Positions 52,503 to 60,051 of a stretch of 64,000 nucleotides of DNA are shown piece by piece. A model generated the notes under the pieces. The model worked only from the letters and a program-made list of their open reading frames with translations. It ran no database searches and was not told where the DNA came from. The stretch lies in the NCBI RefSeq assembly GCF_000009765.2, contig NC_003155.5, forward strand, positions 682,001 to 746,000, written 5' to 3'. Position numbers and translations under genes: made by a program. Within the stretch, counting starts at the first letter, position 1; every line of letters begins with the position of its first letter. The stretch comes from Streptomyces avermitilis MA-4680 = NBRC 14893. GTDB taxonomy: Bacteria; Actinomycetota; Actinomycetes; Streptomycetales; Streptomycetaceae.

Positions 52503-52922
52503 TCAGCCTTTTGCAAACAGGTTCGCCACTTCTCGGTCCCAGTCGATGTGTCCGGACTCGGTACCCCGCGGCACAAGCGCCTCCGCGCTCTCCAGGAAGG
52601 TCTTGACGTCCTGCACGGGAACCTCGAGCAAGGCGGTGCCCGCGGGAGCCCCGAGGACGATGTACATCGCTTTGTCACCACGGCCGACGGCCGGCCAGAC
52701 CCGGATGTCCCCACAGCCTGCGGAACCCCTTAGGCCATCGGCCAGAAGATCACGCCCCAGGACCCACTCGGTCGGCTCGTCGGTGTGGGTGAAAAAGGTG
52801 GCACGGACGACATAGGGGTCAGTGGGCTCGTACCGCAGGCTCATACACATGGACAGCGAGTAGGTGCGCGAGACGACAAGCTGCACGGCCACCTCCTGCA
52901 TGACGGTCTTCAAAGACTCCAT
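52503..52922 (-). CDS. SsgA-like sporulation/cell-division protein (SALP 2)
   Basis: A 139-residue SALP related to the one at 39669-40091: MSLRYEPTDPYVVRATFFTH, then TEWVLGRDLLADGLRGSAGC and ALLEVPVQDVKTFLESAEAL, VPRGTESGHIDWD. ATG 52922 lies 27 bp after the stop of a secreted-peptide gene, so the two are probably co-transcribed from the family 2 operators at 53291-53339. A TetR-controlled SALP linked to an exported peptide is unusual, since most ssg genes are developmentally controlled on their own. Confidence 0.93.
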   Translation of the reverse strand: MESLKTVMQEVAVQLVVSRTYSLSMCMSLRYEPTDPYVVRATFFTHTDEPTEWVLGRDLLADGLRGSAGCGDIRVWPAVGRGDKAMYIVLGAPAGTALLEVPVQDVKTFLESAEALVPRGTESGHIDWDREVANLFAKG

Positions 52923-52949
52923 CGACTTTCACTCCTGCCTGGGCGGTGG

Positions 52950-53204
52950 TCAGCAACCGCTGATCTCATCCCGGCCGTCGTGGTGCCAGCCGCGGATCTC
53001 GTCCCAGGAGTAGCCCAGTTCGAGCAGATAGCCGACACCGTGGTCCCAGCGGTAGTCGCCGGCGTCGACGCTGACGGCCGGGCGTTGGCCGTGCACGGAT
53101 GCGGAAGTCGCGGCCGAAGCGGTACCCCCGGCACCGAGCGCGGCGACACCCGCGACCGCCACGCAGAAGGCGGTGACGGCAACGCGCCTCGTGAGCCTCT
53201 TCAT
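52950..53204 (-). CDS. secreted small peptide, paralogue of the 26.3-kb gene
   Basis: An 84-residue precursor. ATG 53204 follows AGGAAGGA. The signal peptide (MKRLTRRVAVTAFCVAVAGV, then GAGGTASAA) is nearly the same as in the protein at 26335-26796. The mature part starts SVHGQRPAVSVDAGDYRWDH, equivalent to HIERPAVSIKADDYREDRG in that protein. It then ends quickly with GYSWDEIRGWHHDGRDEISG and a single Cys. It lacks the long D/R repeat. Two perfect family 2 operators lie ~90-135 bp upstream. It heads an operon with SALP 2 and NIPSNAP genes. Role unknown; exported structural, signalling or metal-binding peptide are options. Confidence 0.85.
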   Translation of the reverse strand: MKRLTRRVAVTAFCVAVAGVAALGAGGTASAATSASVHGQRPAVSVDAGDYRWDHGVGYLLELGYSWDEIRGWHHDGRDEISGC

Positions 53205-53290
53205 GGTCTTTCCTTCCTGATGGGTGCGGTCCGCACCATCGGCTGCATGCAGGCGATGTGCGGCATCTGGCGCGGCCTGGGCAAACCCTT

Positions 53291-53339
53291 CCATACGGCG
53301 TATGGAAGTACTCTCCCAGAATTACCATACGACGTATGG
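53291..53339. promoter_or_regulatory. paired family 2 operators before the secreted-peptide operon
   Basis: CCATACGGCGTATGG (53291-53305) and CCATACGACGTATGG (53325-53339), both perfect apart from the central base, with centres 34 bp apart. These are the best-conserved sites in the window. Confidence 0.85.
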
Positions 53340-53416
53340 AACTGTCGAGGCGGTGAAACCGGCCCGCACAGTCGGCAGCGGCATGAACAGCTCGACGTCC
53401 TCACCCAGACAGCGTC

Positions 53417-53594
53417 GGCCGCCTGGACGAAGTCCGCGTGGCCTTCGAGAAGATGCTCACCCGCATCGACCATCTCGGGCTCTGCACCGAAGAGATCAGC
53501 CGCACCGGCCAGCAACTGGGCATGTTGTGCCCGTGCGTTCACCCACCCATCCCTCATCGGCGTGGCCTTCGGGCTCGACAACGCCCTGGGTTGA
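53417..53594 (+). pseudogene. GH15 (glucoamylase-type) C-terminal fragment
   Basis: The plus strand encodes LDEVRVAFEKMLTRIDHLGL and CTEEISRTGQQLG. After a frame change it reads AFTHPSLIGVAFGLDNALG and stops at 53594. This is the conserved end of GH15-family proteins (the -NFPQAFTHLALI- region). The catalytic domain is absent. It lies just beyond the family 2 operators and does not look expressed. Confidence 0.7.
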
Positions 53595-53715
53595 GCCGTC
53601 ACCCCAGCCGGACGAGCTGCCCCGGATTTCCGTCTCCGGAGCCGTGGCATGCGGTCACCCGGGTCCGGCCCCATGCTGGAAACGAGGGGGTGAGACAACG
53701 GAGGGAGTGGTGGGG

Positions 53716-53925
53716 ATGCAGACCGTTGTGGATCTCACGCGCTGCCAGGGCTATGCGCAGTGCGTCTTCCTCGCGCCGGAGGTGTTCCAGCTGCACGGGG
53801 AGGAGGGCTTGCTGTACGCCACAGCCGTCCCCGACGACCAGGTCGAGCGCGTGCGCCAGGCCGCGGCGGCGTGCCCGGTGCAGGCGATCCTCCTCGGTGA
53901 GGAGGTGAGCGCCGGTGCCCGGTGA
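53716..53925 (+). CDS. 3Fe-4S ferredoxin
   Basis: A 69-residue ferredoxin of the type that serves bacterial P450s. Cluster cysteines are in DLTRCQGYAQCVFLAPEVF (C-x5-C) and AAACPVQAILL (C-P). That is three cysteines, fitting a [3Fe-4S] cluster. ATG 53716 lies 10 nt after GGAGGG; a GTG two codons upstream is less well spaced. It overlaps the reductase gene by 11 bp and is followed by the P450, forming a complete electron-transfer operon: NAD(P)H to reductase to ferredoxin to P450. Confidence 0.93.
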   Translation: MQTVVDLTRCQGYAQCVFLAPEVFQLHGEEGLLYATAVPDDQVERVRQAAAACPVQAILLGEEVSAGAR

Positions 53926-55279
53926 CCTCAAGGACGGACGTATCGTCATCGTCGGCGCGTCGCTGGCGGGGCTCAGGGCCGCGGAGGCGCTGCGTGAGGA
54001 GGGCTTCACCGGCTCACTGACCGTGGTCGGGGACGAGCCCCACCCGCCCTACGACCGGCCGCCGCTGTCCAAGCAGGTGCTGCTCGGCCAGGCGACGGCG
54101 GACAGCACCGGGCTGCCGATGCGCCAGGACCCGAACGCCGATTGGCGGCTGGGCGTGCGCGCCACCGGCGTGGACCTGCTCGCGAAACAGGTGCTGCTGG
54201 AGGACGGCGAGTCACTGCCGTACGACCGGCTGCTCATCGCCACCGGGACCCGCGCGCGGCCCTGGCCCAACCCGGCGGAAGCCGCCCTGGACGGGGTGTT
54301 CGCCCTGCGCACCCGCGAGGACGCCGGAGGACTGGCGCAGCGGCTGACCGCCGGTCCGGAGCGCGTGCTGGTGATCGGCGGCGGCTTCACGGGCTCGGAG
54401 ATCGCCTCGGCCTGCCGAGAACGGGGACTGGAGGTCACGGTCGCCGAACGCGGCCCCGCTCCCCTGGTGGGCGCGCTCGGCGGCACCCTGTCGAAGCTCG
54501 CGGCCGCCATGCAGCGCAACCACGGCGTGGACCTGCGCACCGGGGTGACGGTCACCGCCCTGAACGGCAACGGAAGCTTCACCGGTGCGGAGCTGTCCGA
54601 CGGCAGCCGCGTCGACGCCGACGTCTGCGTCGTGGCGCTGGGCGCGGTACGCAACGTCGAATGGCTGGCGGAGTCCGGGCTGGCGGCGGGCCCGCGCGGG
54701 ATCGCCTGCGACGCCGGATGCCGAGCCTTCAACATGTACGGAATCGTCACCGACGACGTCTTCGTGGCCGGCGACGTCTCCCGCTTCCCCCACCCGCTGT
54801 TCGGCTACCAGATGCTCTCCCTGGAACACTGGGGAAACGCGGTCGAGCAGGCCGAGGTGGCGGCACACAACATGGTCAACCCGGGGCCTCTGCAGCGCCC
54901 GCACCTGGCCGTCCCGTCGTTCTGGTCGACCCAGTTCGGGCTCAACATCAAATCGGTGGGCGTGCCCACCTACTCCGACCACGTGGTCATCGCCCAGGGC
55001 TCCCTGGAGGCGCGCCGGCTGGCCATGGTCTACGGCTACCAGGGACGGGTCACCGCCGCCGTCACCGTCGACATGGCCAAGGCGCTCGACTACTACCGGC
55101 ACCTGATCGAGACGGCCGCTCCGTTCCCGCCTCCGCCCGGCGCCCAGGACCGTGCGGTCGCGGCCGACCTCGCGATTCCGTCCGACGTGCCGGATCCGAA
55201 GGGGCTGTCGCACGGCCCCACCGTGGCGCTCACCGGATACCTGCCGGATCGCCGGCTGACGCTGGTGCAGCCCGGCTGA
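53915..55279 (+). CDS. NAD(P)H:ferredoxin reductase (FAD, rubredoxin-reductase-like)
   Basis: A 454-residue flavoprotein passing electrons from NAD(P)H to the adjacent ferredoxin. The FAD fold RIVIVGASLAGLRAAEAL is at residue ~9, the family motif PPYDRPPLSKQVLLG near residue 43, and the NAD fold VLVIGGGFTGSEIASAC near 150. The second FAD site TDDVFVAGDVSRFPHPLFG is near 280. GTG 53915 follows GGAGG and overlaps the ferredoxin stop by 11 bp, so translation is coupled. A P450 gene follows after 32 bp. The C-terminal ~40 residues are more variable than in putidaredoxin reductases. Confidence 0.94.
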   Translation: MPGDLKDGRIVIVGASLAGLRAAEALREEGFTGSLTVVGDEPHPPYDRPPLSKQVLLGQATADSTGLPMRQDPNADWRLGVRATGVDLLAKQVLLEDGESLPYDRLLIATGTRARPWPNPAEAALDGVFALRTREDAGGLAQRLTAGPERVLVIGGGFTGSEIASACRERGLEVTVAERGPAPLVGALGGTLSKLAAAMQRNHGVDLRTGVTVTALNGNGSFTGAELSDGSRVDADVCVVALGAVRNVEWLAESGLAAGPRGIACDAGCRAFNMYGIVTDDVFVAGDVSRFPHPLFGYQMLSLEHWGNAVEQAEVAAHNMVNPGPLQRPHLAVPSFWSTQFGLNIKSVGVPTYSDHVVIAQGSLEARRLAMVYGYQGRVTAAVTVDMAKALDYYRHLIETAAPFPPPPGAQDRAVAADLAIPSDVPDPKGLSHGPTVALTGYLPDRRLTLVQPG

Positions 55280-55311
55280 CCCACGTCCCCGCCCGACCAC
55301 GAGGAGCCACC

Positions 55312-56511
55312 ATGGCCTCCGACACCCTGCTGGCCCGGATCACCGACTACGCCAACCGCCCCGACCCCTACCCGCTGTACGCCGAACTCCGCGAGGCGGG
55401 GCCCGTGGTGCGGCAGGCGGACGGCAGCTATCTGATCGGCACCTACCACGAGATCGTCGCGCTGCTGCACGACCCCCGGATGAGCGCCGATCCGCGCTCG
55501 CGCACCGCTCCCGCTCCGTACGAGGTGACACGAAAACCGTCGTTCCTTCGGCTCGACGACCCCGAGCACCACCGGCTGCGCAACTCGGCCATGCGGCCGT
55601 TCGGCCCGCCGCACAGTCCGGGCCGGGTCGACTCCATGCGCGGCGAGATCGTCCAGCTGACCAAGGAACTGGCGGAAGTGTTCCAGGAGGGCAGGCAGAT
55701 CGACGTCGTCGACGACTTCGCCTACCCACTGCCCGTGACCGTGATCTGCCGCCTGCTCGGCATCCCGGACAAGGACGAGCAGCTCTTCCAGGACTGGACC
55801 GATACCCTCGTCGCGTCCGCCGACATCGGGCCCGAAGGTGACACCGCCGAACGGGACCAGGCGGCCGACCAGGCGCAGCAGGAGATGGGCCAGTACCTGG
55901 TCCAACTCGCCGAACAGCGCCGCGGTCGGCCCACCGGCGACATGCTCTCCGACCTCGTCAACGAACCGGACCCGGCCGCACGGCTCAGCGAGGAGGACCT
56001 GGCGGCGAACACCATCCTGCTGTTCATCGCCGGACACGAGACCACGGTCAATCTGATCGCCAACGGCGTCCTCACCCTGTTGCGCCGGCCCGACCAACTG
56101 GACCGTCTGCGCGAAGACCCCAGCCTGCTGCCGCGAGCGGTGGAGGAACTGCTGCGCTACGAGCCCCCGGTCCACATGCGCGAGCGGGTTCCCCTCGTCG
56201 ACATCGACGTCGCCGGCACCACGATCCCCGGTGGCACGTCCGTCATCCTGGCGCTGGCCTCGGGCAGCCGCGACCCGATGCGGTTCAGCGAACCCGACCG
56301 GTTCGACCCCACCCGCCCGGACAACCAGCACGTCGGCTTCGGCAGCGGTATCCACCTGTGCTTCGGCGCGCCACTCGCCCGTATCGAAGCCGAGGCCGCG
56401 CTCGGCGCGCTGCTCCCCCACCTCGGCACGGCACGCCTGGTCCAGGACCCGCCTCCCTACCGGCAGAACGCCATGCTGCGCGGACCCCGCCACCTGCCCA
56501 TCCAACTCTGA
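55312..56511 (+). CDS. cytochrome P450 (class I, bacterial)
   Basis: A 399-residue soluble P450. Motifs: I-helix LLFIAGHETTVNLIANG with the acid-alcohol pair, K-helix VEELLRYEPPVHMRERV (ExxR), and heme loop VGFGSGIHLCFGAPLARIEA with the Cys ligand. ATG 55312 follows GAGGAG. With its own ferredoxin and reductase directly upstream it forms a class I three-component monooxygenase. The sequence style (MRPFGPPH, RERV) resembles CYP107/CYP105-like enzymes that oxidise xenobiotics or secondary metabolites, but subfamily assignment is not possible here. The TetR gene that follows is convergent. Confidence 0.95.
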   Translation: MASDTLLARITDYANRPDPYPLYAELREAGPVVRQADGSYLIGTYHEIVALLHDPRMSADPRSRTAPAPYEVTRKPSFLRLDDPEHHRLRNSAMRPFGPPHSPGRVDSMRGEIVQLTKELAEVFQEGRQIDVVDDFAYPLPVTVICRLLGIPDKDEQLFQDWTDTLVASADIGPEGDTAERDQAADQAQQEMGQYLVQLAEQRRGRPTGDMLSDLVNEPDPAARLSEEDLAANTILLFIAGHETTVNLIANGVLTLLRRPDQLDRLREDPSLLPRAVEELLRYEPPVHMRERVPLVDIDVAGTTIPGGTSVILALASGSRDPMRFSEPDRFDPTRPDNQHVGFGSGIHLCFGAPLARIEAEAALGALLPHLGTARLVQDPPPYRQNAMLRGPRHLPIQL

Positions 56512-56600
56512 GGCCGAGGGGCGGCGACAACAGGCGAGAGAGGTCAGCCGCCCCGGCCCATTACGCAGGCCGCGGGAGCCGGTGCGCGGCCGGGACCTCT

Positions 56601-57236
56601 TCACGCTGCGGCGGGAAGGGGCCGCCAGGCGAGGTCCCGGGCCTCATCCGGGGAAAGGCCGAGCATATGCAGGATTGTCTCTGCCATTGCGCCCGCGGCC
56701 TGGTCACTGTCGGCCTCGGGCTGGTTGCACCACAGCTCCAGGAGCGCCAGCAGGCCGCCGTTCAGCAGGGTCAGGGCTATCACCGGGTCGGCCACGGTGA
56801 ACCGGCCTGCGGCCATGCCCTGCTCCACGTCGCGCTTCGCGCGCGGAGCCAGTCCGTCCCCGGCGTATATCCGACCGAGCTGGCTGTGACACAGGATCTG
56901 CATGATCTCCGGGTATGACGCGGCCATGCGCGCGCTGAGCCGCACGCCCCCAGCGACGCGCTCGGCTGGATCATCGACGCCGTGCAGGCGTTCGTCGACG
57001 GCTTGGGCGTACTCCTCCAGCGCATCGGCCACGGCCGCGTCGAACAGGTCCGGCTTGCCCGCGAAGTGGTTGTAGAAGGAGCCGAGGCCCACGTCCGCGC
57101 GTTCCGCGATGGCATGGATGCTGGCGCTGGCGCCACCGGACTCGGCCAGGACCTGCCGCGCGGCGCGGACGAGTGCCTGGCGGGTCTCGGCACGACGGCG
57201 TTCGAATCGGTTCCTGCGTGGGGCTGGCATCGGCAT
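56601..57236 (-). CDS. TetR-family regulator, paralogue of the 35.1-kb repressor
   Basis: A 211-residue TetR protein with the same N-terminal block as the product of 35140-35775 (NRFERRRAETRQALVRAARQ, IAERADVGLGSFYNHFAGKP) and the same ending (RPLPAAA). The middle has MAASYPEIMQILCHSQLGRI and GLAPRAKRDVEQGMAAGRFT. Upstream lie TGATGTATTCATCA and an ATGAATA/TATTCAT inverted repeat, which match the operator type of the paralogue. Possible targets are itself, the convergent P450 operon or the divergent phosphatase gene at 57502. None of these is proven; no family 3 site is seen in front of the P450 operon. Confidence 0.9.
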   Translation of the reverse strand: MPMPAPRRNRFERRRAETRQALVRAARQVLAESGGASASIHAIAERADVGLGSFYNHFAGKPDLFDAAVADALEEYAQAVDERLHGVDDPAERVAGGVRLSARMAASYPEIMQILCHSQLGRIYAGDGLAPRAKRDVEQGMAAGRFTVADPVIALTLLNGGLLALLELWCNQPEADSDQAAGAMAETILHMLGLSPDEARDLAWRPLPAAA

Positions 57237-57241
57237 GCTCC

Positions 57242-57275
57242 ATGAATAAGAGCAGCAGTTCTGATGTATTCATCA
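57242..57275. promoter_or_regulatory. family 3 operator in front of the TetR gene
   Basis: TGATGTATTCATCA (57262-57275) fits TGATG-N4-CATCA. Overlapping it, ATGAATA (57242-57248) and TATTCAT (57267-57273) form a 7-bp perfect inverted repeat around an 18-bp spacer. It lies just upstream of the TetR start codon. Confidence 0.7.
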
Positions 57276-57501
57276 TTGCACCATCCGCCTCAACCGTCCA
57301 CCCTGGCCCACCAATCCCGACTCCGCGGTTGCGTGATGCGACAGCGCACGGTCACATCTGGCAATTTGATCAATTTCGGGGGACTTGACGATAAAGGGAT
57401 CGTATCTGACTATTTCGTCAGAAGTGGACAAAGCCGTCCATTGGGCCGACGCCGCGCATGCCGAGGCTGTCGCACACCTCAGCACCGATGGGAAGAACCG
57501 G

Positions 57502-59964
57502 ATGACGAAGACCGACCACACGCCACTCGCCGAGCCGGTGAGCCCCCGAGAGACACCCGATGCCGCAATAGCGATGCTCGACGCGGAGGGGACCGTGGTG
57601 GGGTGGACGCACGCCGCTGAGCAGCTTGTCGGGTACTCGGCCGGGGAAGTGGTGGGCCGGTCCGCCACACACGTGCTGCCGCCCGCCGAGGACGTCCCGA
57701 GTGCTTCAGTGTTCGCCGAGCAGGGCCGTGCCCTGGATGGCTGGTCCGGCGCCGTGACGGTCCGCCACCGCGACGGCCACGCCATCAAAATGACGCTGCG
57801 GATCTCGCTGCTGTGGGGGCAGGACGCCGGAACCCGGTGGCTGGTGTCCGTGACCGACATAGGCACCCTGTCCTCGGGGACGTCCGACGAAGCCGTGCGG
57901 GAGTCGCTCCTGGCCCACGCGCCGGTCGGCATCGCGGTCTATGACCCGCGGCTGCGCTGCACCTGGGTCAACGACGTCATGGAGCGCCACGACGGCACTC
58001 CTCGTGAGCGACGGTTCGGGCGCCGCCTGCGGGACTCACTGCCCGCCGTGGAGGCCGAAGCGCTCGAGGTGGTGATGCGGCAGGTGCTGGAGAGCGGCAC
58101 CACCATGGTCCACGAGTACCGGGCGTGGTCGTCGACGGACCAGCGCCGGGAGCACGCGTTCTCGGCCTCGTTCTTCTGCCTCCAGGACGCGGACGGCACG
58201 GCACTGGCCGTGTGCTCGATGAGCGTGGACGTCACGGGCAACCGGCGGGCGCGCGAGCGTCTTGCCATCCTCAGCGAAGCCAGCACGCGCATCGGCAGCA
58301 CCCTCGAGGTCATGCGGACCGGGCAGGAACTGGCCGACCTCGCCGTGCCCCTGCTGGCCGACCACGCAATCGTCGACCTGATGGAGTCGGTTCCGTTCGG
58401 CGTGGATCCCTCGGCGGGGACCGGCACGGCGGCGAACGACCGCCCACCTGTGCTGCGCCGTGCCGGTGTGGCCTCCGTCGACCCGGGCATCCTCAAGTTG
58501 CTGATGCGCCAAGAGGTGATCCGCCCCTTCCCGACCTCGCTGTTCGCCACCGTCCTGCGCACGGGCAGGTCTTACCTGGAATCGGTGCTGGACACCTATT
58601 CAGGCCCCTGGATTCTTCACGACCCGGCGCGGACGCAGATGGTCCGTGACAGCGGCGTCCACTCTTTGATGGTCGTACCCATCCGTGCGCGGCGCTGTGC
58701 GCTGGGACTGGCGGTGTTCTGCCGCTCCGAGGAGCCGACGCCGTTCCAGGAGGACGACCTCCTGCTCGCAGAGGAACTCGTCACCCGGGCCGCGCTCAGC
58801 CTGGACAACGCTCTCCAGTACGCTCGCCAACGCACCGCGGCCCTGACGCTCCAACGCGACCTGCTCCCCCACCATGTGGGAGGTGGCGCCGCCCTCGATG
58901 TGGCCTCGCGCTACGTGCCGGCTGACATAGACCACGGCGTGGGGGGCGACTGGTTCGACGTGATCAAGCTGTCCGGCGCCAGGGTGGCCCTCGTCGTCGG
59001 AGATGTGGTCGGACACGGCATCAACGCCGCGGTGACGATGGGCCGATTGCGCACCGCCGTCCGCACGCTCGCGAACATGGAACTGCCTCCGCACGAACTG
59101 CTGGCGCACCTCGATGACACGGTCAAGCGGCTGAGCGAGGAAGACGCCGACGCTCCGGACCAGCTCCCCCCGGCGGTGGGCGCCACGTGTCTGTATGCCG
59201 TCTACGACCCGGTCACCCGGCGGTGCACGATGTCGCGGGCCGGGCATCCCCCGCCCGCGATCATCGACCCGCAGGGCCGTGCCACTTTCCCCGACATGCC
59301 CGCCGGGGCCCCGCTCGGCCTCGGCCTCGGTCTGGTCCCCTTCGAGTCCGTGGAACTGGAACTGCCCGAGGGCACTCTGCTCGCGCTCTACACCGACGGT
59401 CTGGTCGAGTCCCGCGACGACGACATCGACGTGGGCCTCGACCGCTTGGGCGCCGCCCTGGCAGAGTCCGGTTCGGCCCTGGAAGACCTGTGCTCCCAGG
59501 TGATCGAGACCTTGCCGACTCAGGCCCCGGCCGACGATGTCACCTTGCTCCTTGCGCGGACTCGCGGACTCGAACCGGCCCAGGTCGCCTCCTGGGAGCT
59601 GCCGAACGAGCCGGCCGCCGTCCGCATCGCCCGGCAGGCAGCCGCCCGTCAGCTCAGCGAATGGGGGCTCGATCATCTGGTGACCACCGAGCAGCTGATC
59701 GTCAGTGAACTGGTCACCAACGCCATCCGCTACAGCGGCGGGCCGATCCGCCTACGACTCATCCAGCACCAGGTCTTGACCTGCGAAGTCTCCGACAGCA
59801 ACCCCAGCCACCCACGCCCCCGTCAGCCCCACACCATCGACGAGAACGGCCGCGGCCTTTCCCTCGTCGCCCAGTTGTCCCACCGGTGGGGCTCCCGCTC
59901 CGCAACCGACGGCAAGATCGTCTGGGCCGAACAAGACCTGCCCTCCAAAGCCCTCGCGGCGTGA
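57502..59964 (+). CDS. PAS-GAF-PP2C-HATPase phosphatase (RsbU/SpoIIE-type)
   Basis: An 820-residue cytosolic signalling protein. ATG 57502 with GGGAAG upstream gives the best start. Order: PAS domain (AAIAMLDAEGTVVGWTHAAE), second PAS-like part (GIAVYDPRLRCTWVNDVMER), GAF (~265-450; DDLLLAEELVTRAALSLDNA). The PP2C core (~465-685) has GGDWFDVIKLSGARVALVVG, VVGHG and ADDVTLLLAR. A HATPase_c_2 domain (ELVTNAIRYSGG, ENGRGLSLVAQLSHRWG) ends the protein. The family dephosphorylates anti-anti-sigma factors; the kinase-like tail may act as anti-sigma. A related gene follows after 87 bp and the frameshifted relative lies at 36-38 kb. Confidence 0.93.
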   Translation: MTKTDHTPLAEPVSPRETPDAAIAMLDAEGTVVGWTHAAEQLVGYSAGEVVGRSATHVLPPAEDVPSASVFAEQGRALDGWSGAVTVRHRDGHAIKMTLRISLLWGQDAGTRWLVSVTDIGTLSSGTSDEAVRESLLAHAPVGIAVYDPRLRCTWVNDVMERHDGTPRERRFGRRLRDSLPAVEAEALEVVMRQVLESGTTMVHEYRAWSSTDQRREHAFSASFFCLQDADGTALAVCSMSVDVTGNRRARERLAILSEASTRIGSTLEVMRTGQELADLAVPLLADHAIVDLMESVPFGVDPSAGTGTAANDRPPVLRRAGVASVDPGILKLLMRQEVIRPFPTSLFATVLRTGRSYLESVLDTYSGPWILHDPARTQMVRDSGVHSLMVVPIRARRCALGLAVFCRSEEPTPFQEDDLLLAEELVTRAALSLDNALQYARQRTAALTLQRDLLPHHVGGGAALDVASRYVPADIDHGVGGDWFDVIKLSGARVALVVGDVVGHGINAAVTMGRLRTAVRTLANMELPPHELLAHLDDTVKRLSEEDADAPDQLPPAVGATCLYAVYDPVTRRCTMSRAGHPPPAIIDPQGRATFPDMPAGAPLGLGLGLVPFESVELELPEGTLLALYTDGLVESRDDDIDVGLDRLGAALAESGSALEDLCSQVIETLPTQAPADDVTLLLARTRGLEPAQVASWELPNEPAAVRIARQAAARQLSEWGLDHLVTTEQLIVSELVTNAIRYSGGPIRLRLIQHQVLTCEVSDSNPSHPRPRQPHTIDENGRGLSLVAQLSHRWGSRSATDGKIVWAEQDLPSKALAA

Positions 59965-60051
59965 CGCGCTGCGGCACGCCGACCGGGCGGCCGACAGCCG
60001 CCACAGCATGCCGATCTCTCGAGCCGCACGCTCTCGTACAGGAAGCCACTG

